Shown in pieces: positions 9,001 through 13,644 of a stretch of DNA of 18,831 nucleotides. The notes beneath the pieces are model-generated. The model did not search any database. It was given only the letters and a program-made list of their open reading frames with translations, and was not told the origin of the DNA. Position 1 is the stretch's first letter; each line of letters begins with the position of its first letter. Source of the stretch: Kiritimatiellia bacterium (lineage in GTDB: Bacteria; Verrucomicrobiota; Kiritimatiellia; RFP12; UBA1067); NCBI GenBank assembly GCA_024405255.1, contig JAKSOY010000071.1, forward strand, positions 1-18,831, read 5' to 3'. The position numbers and the translations under genes were made by a program.

Positions 9001-9815
9001 AGCTGCCGCTCGTCGCGATTCCCGGCGGCACCTTCGTGATGGGCTCGAACGACGCGGGCGCGGAAGGGGACGAACGTCCCGCCGCCGCCGTGCGGGTGGC
9101 GCCGTTCCAGATGGGCGCGCGCGAGGTGACGAACCGCGAATTCCGCGAATTCGATCCGAAGCACGACAGCCGCTGCGAGTCGCGCCACAACTACCAGTTC
9201 GGCGCAACGGGCTACGATGTGAATGGCGACGACCTGCCGGTGGTGCGCGTCTCCTGGACGAAAGCCGTCCAATTCTGCGCGTGGCTCTCGAAGAAGACGG
9301 GGCGCACCGTGCGTCTGCCCACCGAAGCCGAGTGGGAGTGGGCCGCGCGTGCGGGAAGTACGCGTCCGTTCTGGTGGGGCGCGGATGCGGGCAATTTCGC
9401 GCCGTTCGCGAACCTGGCCGACATTTCGCTCGGGGACTTCTCGGCGAACTGTTACGAAAACGACCGTTTTAAGGCGCGTTTTGGCAATGTGGAGAACATC
9501 TACGACAACTGGATCCCGCAGGCGCACGCGGTGAACGACGGCGCGTTCCTCGAGGAGAAAAGCGGGAAGTGGAAGCCGAATCCGTGGGGACTCTTCGACC
9601 TGCACGGCAACGTGGCCGAGTGGACGCAGTCGAAGTATCGTCCGTATCCTTATGTGGCGGACGACGGACGCAACGCGCCGGACGGCGACGAGCGGCGCGT
9701 GGTGCGCGGCGGCTCGTGGATGTCGCGGCCGAAACGCGCCACGGCCTCCTACCGCCGCGCGCATCGTCCCTACGCTCCCGTCTTCGACGTGGGCTTCCGC
9801 ATCGTAGTGGAATAA
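6033..9815 (+). CDS. Exported hydrazine-synthase-alpha-like dihaem protein fused to a SUMF1/FGE-like domain
   Basis: A 1260-residue protein. Residues 24-41 form a hydrophobic signal or anchor segment. Residues about 280-540 look like the beta-propeller of hydrazine synthase alpha-like proteins (GHANELCLLDV, CPEVMPDGRVMYLRWEYTD, LLFTCNPDG-type strands). A cytochrome part follows with the conserved LGTVPVNADGSVYFRVPANTP block and two c-type haem motifs, CAGCH (741-745) and CVRCH (790-794). Residues about 990-1258 are a complete formylglycine-generating-enzyme/sulfatase-modifying-factor fold (IPGGTFVMGS, RLPTEAEWEWAARAG, WGLFDLHGNVAEWT, VVRGGSW). The two catalytic cysteines of true FGE are replaced by S1231 and A1236, so formylglycine formation is unlikely. 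The genomic context is not anammox-like; probably a periplasmic redox or binding protein of unknown substrate. ATG has AGGGAG ten bases upstream. Confidence 0.82.
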   Translation: MATQTGNDFKTPFPRTRFLAGWGALKWCFLFAVSLSGIVGAGRVVESPLLRGGDPAVAMSVDVTGEKEILLTATVGPDNSDYDQAIWAEPQFVLADGTWVDATKLSVPYATVGWGSFQVNQAPWVKGRIVTLGSSDFARYFAAHAPSVFSLAVPAHAVRFEAKVGLTKLNGVGSSVFRVETGVGAAVARARQAAATAAKTIPSLGHLLAHRKSQIAAAQWNDLARRFVSATNACAAVDADSADGRAAYSPNVLDAAVQAGKELDRIKRALMIDLNPALAFDQLLFIRRKNRRSFLPCNWQSNSMLPKDGHANELCLLDVKGPEAGRTKVVYTPPNGQPIADVELHWNADRLLFSGIGTSNAWHVLELDLASKKVRQVTPPNAPDVNCYDACYVPDGHIIFTCTALKYAVPCVWGSTPVANLFRAWADGSGMELLANDQEHAWCPEVMPDGRVMYLRWEYTDIPHAHARILFTCNPDGTNQRAFYGSNSFWPNSMFYARPIPGKPTQFVAVLTGHHGLRREGQLGLFDVTRGTEEGEGAIQLLPGYGKKVDPIVRDRLYSGTWPMNLHPYPLDDTTFLVARRNEGEARYSLYLIDRFDNEICLLREADHDLCEPVPLMKTPVPHPQPDRIDPARKDAQIYVADIYEGPGLKAIPRGTVKSLRVYTYTFGFHNEGGVFGVIGLDGPWDMRRILGTVPVNADGSVYFRVPANTPIAVQPLDAEGQALQVMRSWFTARPGEYLSCAGCHEKQAFVARTPRAAANMKLEEIQSWRGPTRNYEFLREVQPVLDAFCVRCHHDADPADREMFGDHRWKPDLRPTKLTGWHTAAPGAPNWMAAGGHFTRSYFNLVRYVRHPGLESDIHLFEPMEWHAETTELMMILDKGHHGVTLSAEARDRLVTWIDLNAPFHGRWQTVVGEAAKGREALRERRREQYAGLKENHEKIETPPVKLTASPPRAPLPSLPPLTVAGWPFDPAAKRSAPAAPLVLASGVELPLVAIPGGTFVMGSNDAGAEGDERPAAAVRVAPFQMGAREVTNREFREFDPKHDSRCESRHNYQFGATGYDVNGDDLPVVRVSWTKAVQFCAWLSKKTGRTVRLPTEAEWEWAARAGSTRPFWWGADAGNFAPFANLADISLGDFSANCYENDRFKARFGNVENIYDNWIPQAHAVNDGAFLEEKSGKWKPNPWGLFDLHGNVAEWTQSKYRPYPYVADDGRNAPDGDERRVVRGGSWMSRPKRATASYRRAHRPYAPVFDVGFRIVVE

Positions 9816-9895
9816 ACCGCGTTCGCTCCTTAATCAGGGTCGAAACTGGTTTGTAAAAATTGTGGAAAACACTATCAACAGACAGGGGTTTGTGG

Positions 9896-9901
9896 TACAA
9901 T
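9896..9901 (+). promoter_or_regulatory. Candidate -10 box upstream of the structured RNA
   Basis: TACAAT preceded by TGTGG lies in an AT-rich patch after the stop of the haem/SUMF1 gene. No convincing -35 is present at 16-18 bases upstream. A start near 9908 would put the first hairpin at the 5' end of the transcript. An overlapping TATAGA at 9901-9906 is an alternative. Confidence 0.4.
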
Positions 9902-9907
9902 ATAGAC

Positions 9908-10246
9908 CGTTTTTCGGGTGAGAGGAATCGGACCCGAAGGGCGATTGATCTTCATAGAACCGGTCGTGGCACACAGCACGGCCGTTGTCCCCACAGGTAG
10001 GGCCCGTTGCCATCAGCGGGCCGGATTCTGGAGCGGGGCGGGGCTTCGGGTGGGCAACCTAACCGAAGCCAAGTGAACGTCGTTCACGTATCGAGCTTTA
10101 CGAGAAACCGGAAATTTCTAATGAGAAAGCGAAATACGGGGACGCGTCCACGTGTCATCACGTGGCGCATCTTCTATTCGTGTTTTCTCATGGGCTCTTT
10201 CCGGTGCCCCTCGTAAGACGCGATGAAAGGGTGTGCCACGTCCTTT
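9908..10246 (+). ncRNA. Candidate structured RNA (free ncRNA or long leader), family not recognised
   Basis: This gene-free stretch carries dense, mostly perfect helices. Hairpins: 9913-9919 with 9932-9938 (7 bp); 9962-9968 with 9977-9983 (7 bp, one G-U); 10001-10009 with 10014-10022 (9 bp, CCAT loop, one G-U); 10042-10049 with 10063-10070 (8 bp); 10073-10078 with 10082-10087 (6 bp). A nested rod follows: 10090-10093 with 10221-10224, 10096-10104 with 10210-10217 (one bulge), 10107-10114 with 10198-10205 (8 bp), 10121-10128 with 10184-10191 (8 bp), and an apical hairpin 10148-10154 with 10159-10165 (TCAT loop). A last helix may join 10226-10230 with 10242-10246. The G-U pairs favour + strand transcription. 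I see no tmRNA, RNase P, SRP or 6S signatures. Ends are approximate; it could equally be the 5' leader of the BspA-like gene. Confidence 0.55.
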
Positions 10247-10309
10247 ATTCGGCAGACGAGTTGAAGGCGACATGACTTGAACGTGAACCCAGGTTCAAGA
10301 ATGCCGCTC

Positions 10310-10364
10310 TTTCTTTCTCCGCGCAGAAAGGGCGTCACGAACCAAGGCGCGCGGGAGAAAGAGA
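10310..10364 (+). promoter_or_regulatory. 15-bp hairpin immediately upstream of the BspA-like gene
   Basis: Bases 10310-10320 pair with 10354-10364 and 10321-10324 pair with 10349-10352, with one bulged G, around a 24-base loop. The 3' arm is purine-rich (GGGAGAAAGAGA) and ends 8 bases before the GTG at 10373, so folding could hide the ribosome-binding region. This is a possible translation control element; no ligand or thermosensor class is recognised. Confidence 0.4.
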
Positions 10365-10372
10365 CGGAACAA

Positions 10373-12946
10373 GTGAAAAGAATGAATGCAATCAAGGAGT
10401 TGGGTATCTTCGCTCTGGCGTTGACGATGCTGACTGGCATGCTCCCAATCGCGGCGAATGCGGCAGACGAGGCCCCGGCGATCACCCTCTCCTCGTACAG
10501 TAACATCTTCAAGGAATCGGCGACGGGGCCCACGGCGGGCCGTATCGACGTTAAACTCACGGTTCCGCCCTCCGGCCTTGCCGTCGGTGAGTCGATTACG
10601 GTTGTCTTGGATGTACAGCGCAATGGTTACAACGACGGCATTCTGCCGGTGTTGAGCACGTACGAGATTCCGTTCATGAACGGCCAGACCACGGGCAGTT
10701 TCTATTTGAGCGAACTTGATGGTACGCCGCAGTCGGCCTTGAAGGGTTTTCGCATCAACGCCTCCATCAAGGAAACGACGCCGTGTGCGATCGACCCCAC
10801 GAAGACGTGGCGCACGTACTATGCGCCGGAGAACGACTTCGACATCTTTGTTGAGAACGTACCCCCAGTCATCGGCCCAGGCAGCGCTCCTTCGACGAAC
10901 GAGGTACCGGCCGCGATCGGCGTGCCGTTCACGATTACCTGGAATGTGAAGGATGTGGCAAGCGACCAGCAGTATATGATTGTGGCCTGGACTTACAACG
11001 GCTCGTCGATGCTAATGAATCAGACCACCACGGGAACCTACTCGAAGGAAATCGTGTTCTGGAGCCCTGGTTCGAAGGTCGTAACCCTGAGGGTGCAGGA
11101 CAAGGATGGAGGCATTGATACACGGTCGTGGTATTATCAAGTGCCGAGAGGCGAAGGTGAAGAGAAAAACGGTTATACGTGGTTCTACACAGTTGCCAAT
11201 GGGGAAGCGGCCATCGACAACTACGGGGAGATCGCTGTCTCGCCGGATCCTGTCGGGCAACTGAAAATTCCATCCGAACTTGGGGGGTATCCCGTTGGGA
11301 AAATTGCGTCTTCTGCGTTTTCAGCTTGCAGCGGGTTGACGTCTGTGGTGATTCCTTCGAGCGTGACGACTATTGGGGATCGTGCGTTTCAGGGGTGTAG
11401 TGCTCTGACGTCAGTGGCGATCCCTTCGAGTGTGACGAGTATTGGGAATTATGCATTTGACGGTTGTAGCGCTTTGATGTCGTTTGTCGTTGATGCGGAT
11501 AATCCTACTTACTGCTCATTGAATGGGTTACTGTGTTCAAAGGATGGTAAAGAGGTGATTTTGGGGGTGAACGGCGACGTGACGATACCTGCGGGGGTGA
11601 CGAGCTTCAATGATCGTGCGTTTTCCGGTTGCAGCGGGTTGACGTCTGTGACGATTCCTTCGAGCGTGACGTGGATCTCGAGTCAAGCGTTTGTAAATTG
11701 TAGCGCTTTGACGTCGTTTGTCGTTGATGCGGATAATCCTAACTACTGTTCATTGAATGGGTTGCTGTGTTCAAAGGATGGCAAAAGAGTGATTGTGGGG
11801 GTGAATGGCGACGTGACGATACCTTCGGGGGTGATGAGCTTCGAGGGTTATGCGTTTAACGGTTTCAGCGGTTTGACGTCTGTGACGATTCCTTCGAGCG
11901 TGACGCGCATCTATGGTTCTGCGTTTCGCGGTTGCAGCGGGTTGATGTCGTTTGTTGTTGATGTGGATAATCCTACTTACTGTTCACTGAACGGGTTGCT
12001 GTGTTCAAAGGACGACAAAAGTGTGATTGTGGGAGTGAACGGTGACGTGACGATACCTTCGGGGGTGGAGAGCATCGGGGCCTGGGATTCCCCGTTCAAA
12101 AGTTTCAGCGGGTTGACGTCAGTGACGATCCCTTCGAGCGTGACGCGCATCGGGTCTTCCGCGTTTGAAGGTTGCACCGGTCTGATGTCGTTTGTCGTTG
12201 ATGCGGATAATCCTACTTACTGCTCATTGAATGGGTTACTGTGTTCAAAGAATGGTAAAGAGGTGATTTTGGGGGTGAATGGTGACGTGACGATACCTGC
12301 GGGCGTGACGCGCATCGGGTCTTCCGCGTTTCGCGGTTGCAGCGGGTTGACGTCTGTGGTGATTCCTTCGAGCGTGACGTTCATCGGGTCTTCCGCGTTT
12401 GAAGGTTGCGATAGGTTGTCCAGGGTTTATGTTGAGGGGGGGGATGCCGCGCGGGTTCGGGCTTTGCTTGAAATGAGTGCGCTTAATCTGAATTTCAATT
12501 CGATTTCGTTTGTCGAAGACTGGGTTCGGGTTGATGAGACGGTGATGCTGCCTTTGGCGGTGATCGAGGAAGGAATGGCGAAGTATCCGGCGTTGGCGGC
12601 GCTTGCGGGGGGAGACGTGGAGGCGTTTGCGAAGCTGCCTTCGGCGGCGGGCAAGCTTGACCGTTCGGGGCGGCAGATGCAGGTGTGGCAGGATCTCGTC
12701 GCCGGAACGGATCCCACCGATCCTGACGACCAGTTCAAGGTGACGGCGATTGCGATGGAGAACGGGACGATCAAGGTCACCTGGTCGCCGGACCTGAACG
12801 AGAACGGCACGAAGAACGTGCGCCGTTACATTCAGTACGGAAGCAAGACGATCGGAGAGGCCGCCGCATGGGTGGATCTCTCGACCGTGCCCGCTGCGGA
12901 GCAGAACGATTACAAGTTCCGCAAGGTCACAGTGGGCATGCCATAA
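10373..12946 (+). CDS. Exported BspA-like leucine-rich-repeat (LRR_5) protein
   Basis: An 857-residue predicted surface or secreted protein. GTG 10373 is chosen because it gives a normal signal peptide (MKRMNAIKEL, a hydrophobic core, then IAANA, cleavage near residue 30); ATG 10382 is the alternative, and an upstream TTG at 10277 would place 32 unlikely residues before the signal. Residues about 31-260 look like beta-sandwich/Ig-like material (WNVKDVASDQQYMIVAWTYN). From about 302 to 690 come LRR_5 repeats (SAFSGCSGLTSVTIPSSVT type) interleaved with four copies of a 78-80 residue module containing VVDADNPTYCSLNGLLCSK. The C-terminal about 150 residues (VWQDLVAGTDPTDPDDQF, then IKVTWSPDLN) form a separate domain that may act in anchoring or secretion; that is inference. 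LRR_5 proteins often mediate adhesion. Lower GC than its neighbours. Confidence 0.85.
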   Translation: MKRMNAIKELGIFALALTMLTGMLPIAANAADEAPAITLSSYSNIFKESATGPTAGRIDVKLTVPPSGLAVGESITVVLDVQRNGYNDGILPVLSTYEIPFMNGQTTGSFYLSELDGTPQSALKGFRINASIKETTPCAIDPTKTWRTYYAPENDFDIFVENVPPVIGPGSAPSTNEVPAAIGVPFTITWNVKDVASDQQYMIVAWTYNGSSMLMNQTTTGTYSKEIVFWSPGSKVVTLRVQDKDGGIDTRSWYYQVPRGEGEEKNGYTWFYTVANGEAAIDNYGEIAVSPDPVGQLKIPSELGGYPVGKIASSAFSACSGLTSVVIPSSVTTIGDRAFQGCSALTSVAIPSSVTSIGNYAFDGCSALMSFVVDADNPTYCSLNGLLCSKDGKEVILGVNGDVTIPAGVTSFNDRAFSGCSGLTSVTIPSSVTWISSQAFVNCSALTSFVVDADNPNYCSLNGLLCSKDGKRVIVGVNGDVTIPSGVMSFEGYAFNGFSGLTSVTIPSSVTRIYGSAFRGCSGLMSFVVDVDNPTYCSLNGLLCSKDDKSVIVGVNGDVTIPSGVESIGAWDSPFKSFSGLTSVTIPSSVTRIGSSAFEGCTGLMSFVVDADNPTYCSLNGLLCSKNGKEVILGVNGDVTIPAGVTRIGSSAFRGCSGLTSVVIPSSVTFIGSSAFEGCDRLSRVYVEGGDAARVRALLEMSALNLNFNSISFVEDWVRVDETVMLPLAVIEEGMAKYPALAALAGGDVEAFAKLPSAAGKLDRSGRQMQVWQDLVAGTDPTDPDDQFKVTAIAMENGTIKVTWSPDLNENGTKNVRRYIQYGSKTIGEAAAWVDLSTVPAAEQNDYKFRKVTVGMP
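11480..12309 (+). repeat. Four tandem 234/240-bp units inside the BspA-like gene
   Basis: The segment beginning TCGTTTGTCGTTGATGCGGA recurs at 11480, 11714, 11948 and 12188, so unit spacings are 234, 234 and 240 bp, all multiples of three. Units 1 and 4 are almost identical over about 120 bases, differing at about four positions, while units 2 and 3 differ more. This pattern fits recent duplication or gene conversion and a potential for copy-number change by recombination. Confidence 0.85.
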
Positions 12947-12965
12947 TTGGCATTGTCGCTAATGT

Positions 12966-13050
12966 CATGGGGACTGTCTCCCCCTCGCAATCCTTGCGGA
13001 GACAGCCCCCCACGATCCTGGGGGAAATACACCGGGGACAGTCCCCCATG
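12966..13050 (+). repeat. REP-like inverted-repeat element with GGGGACTGTC ends
   Basis: The element opens with CATGGGGACTGTC and closes with the inverted copy GGGGACAGTCCCCCATG. Inside, CTGTCTC (12974-12980) pairs with GAGACAG (12999-13005) around a CGCAA/TTGCG hairpin with a TCC loop, and the flanking G and C runs extend the stem. The closing arm contains the palindrome GGGGACAGTCCCC (13034-13046). It sits 19 bases after the BspA-like stop. It resembles short extragenic palindromes of the REP/BIME type and might also slow or end transcription, though no T-tract follows. Confidence 0.6.
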
Positions 13051-13210
13051 AGCCTGAGATGCATTTACGCGAAATCGAGAAAACGAAGATCGCGTGTGCG
13101 AAGAAGTTCTTTGTCGTGTTGGGCGAGAAAAAAACGAATATGACGTGACTTACAAGAAAGTGTCGAGTTGTTCCGATCTTATCAACGCGGTCAATTCAAG
13201 AGACATGTAA
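13050..13210 (+). pseudogene. Frameshifted C-terminal remnant, probably of a type III restriction enzyme R subunit
   Basis: Reading from 13050 gives EPEMHLREIEKTKIACAKKF and onward to GEKK in one frame. After the run of seven A at 13128-13134 the next coherent peptide, NEYDVTYKKVSS through SDLINAVNSRDM, is in the -1 frame and ends with TAA at 13208-13210. Together they give about 50 residues that resemble the C-terminal end of type III restriction/DEAD-helicase subunits (LREIEK..I.CAKKFF......YDV...SDL); this match is from memory and not from a search. One missing A in the homopolymer would explain the shift. No helicase or nuclease domain lies upstream; the REP-like element abuts the remnant. 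It may be the scar of a lost restriction-modification locus. Confidence 0.42.
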
Positions 13211-13242
13211 TACCGGCACCGAACGTTCTGGGCCGAATTTGT

Positions 13243-13271
13243 TTCACATGGAGAAGAGAATCATGTATAAT
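13243..13271 (+). promoter_or_regulatory. Sigma-70-type promoter for the exported cassette
   Basis: TTCACA (13243-13248), exactly 17 bases, then a perfect TATAAT (13266-13271). Transcription would start about 13277-13279, only a few bases before ATG 13281, so the message would be leaderless or nearly so. This is the best promoter in the window. Confidence 0.65.
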
Positions 13272-13280
13272 GTCCCTCCA

Positions 13281-13529
13281 ATGAAAAAAGTGTTGGTAGT
13301 TTCAGTGTTCGTAATCGTGACGTTCGTACGGGCGGCACAATCGATGACGCTGTTTCTGCCGCCAGTCGAGAAGGTTGATACGGAGGCGACGACAAACGTC
13401 GTCATTTCTTCTTGGCAACGTGGTGCGGCGAAGTTTGTGTTCTCGCTGTCGTGTCTCGCTACGCCGTCGAACAATGTTGAGGCGACGTTCGGTGAAGATG
13501 TAAAATTGAAAATGGAGAATGTAAAATGA
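13281..13529 (+). CDS. Small exported protein with C-terminus rewritten by an inserted element
   Basis: The frame gives 82 residues: a signal peptide (MKKVLVVSVFVIVTFVRAAQ) followed by a short mature part with MTLFLPPVEKVDTEATTN and FVFSLSCLATPSNNVEATFG. I do not recognise a characterised family. The last residues (after about D73) are read from an AT-rich hairpin element that starts after the GATG at 13497-13500. If the 83 bases from one GATG to the next (13580) are removed on paper, the frame continues into DETFTVGTPLGPTAILFR and stops at TGA 13634-13636, giving 90 residues and ending 8 bases before the next gene. The present frame is therefore probably a damaged version. An in-frame ATG at 13254 upstream is less likely because the promoter overlaps it. 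Confidence 0.6.
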   Translation: MKKVLVVSVFVIVTFVRAAQSMTLFLPPVEKVDTEATTNVVISSWQRGAAKFVFSLSCLATPSNNVEATFGEDVKLKMENVK

Positions 13530-13583
13530 GTTTAGGGGCCTTGCTCATTTTCCATTTTTCATTCTCCATTTTTCATTTGGATG
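13501..13583 (+). mobile_element. 83-bp MITE-like hairpin insertion flanked by GATG
   Basis: A left arm at 13501-13530 (with GAAAATGGAGAATGTAAAAT) and a right arm at 13544-13578 (CTCATTTTCC ... ATTCTCCATTTTTC) are imperfect reverse complements around a TTTAGGGGCCTTG loop. GATG occurs directly before the element (13497-13500) and at its right edge (13580-13583), consistent with a 4-bp target duplication. There is no coding capacity. Its AT-rich, low-complexity sequence differs sharply from its surroundings. In RNA the hairpin could reduce read-through into the downstream genes. Confidence 0.55.
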
Positions 13584-13636
13584 AAACCTTCACAGTCGGG
13601 ACACCGTTGGGTCCGACCGCAATCCTTTTCCGATGA
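13580..13636 (+). pseudogene. Detached 3' end of the small exported gene
   Basis: These 18 codons plus TGA (DETFTVGTPLGPTAILFR) have no start codon or ribosome-binding site of their own and lie in a different frame from the upstream gene because of the 83-bp insertion. They join in frame with the upstream part when the insertion is removed. The stop lies 8 bases before ATG 13645, a normal operon spacing. Confidence 0.45.
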
Positions 13637-13644
13637 GGTGTGCC

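Noticed and set aside
4848..9764. 1638-codon open frame on the - strand
   Set aside because: It lies opposite two genes with clear domains; its translation is Arg/His/Val-rich low-information sequence with no domain or signal peptide. A codon-bias artefact.
10007..10216. 69-codon open frame in the structured region
   Set aside because: Composition and lack of a ribosome-binding site argue against coding; the bases are accounted for by RNA helices.
9908..10246. Retron ncRNA (msr-msd-like rod)
   Set aside because: The long rod is reminiscent of an msd, but no reverse transcriptase gene or a1/a2 flanking repeats are present in the window.
10279..10300. T-arm-like GTTCAA sequence suggesting a tRNA or tmRNA 3' end
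   Set aside because: The pairing (TTGAAC with GTTCAA) does not leave a 7-base T-loop, and no acceptor stem or CCA end can be formed.
11480..12309. CRISPR-like direct repeats
   Set aside because: The repeat period is 234/240 bp, the units are coding, and there are no short unique spacers; these are protein repeats.
13128..13140. Programmed -1 frameshift at the A7 run
   Set aside because: The zero-frame codons do not fit a good X XXY YYZ heptamer and the upstream gene body is missing, so a degenerate remnant or homopolymer error is simpler.
12868..13143. Open frame overlapping the end of the BspA-like gene
   Set aside because: Arg/Ser-rich translation with no start signal; two other frames of the same bases give a better explanation (BspA-like tail and restriction remnant).
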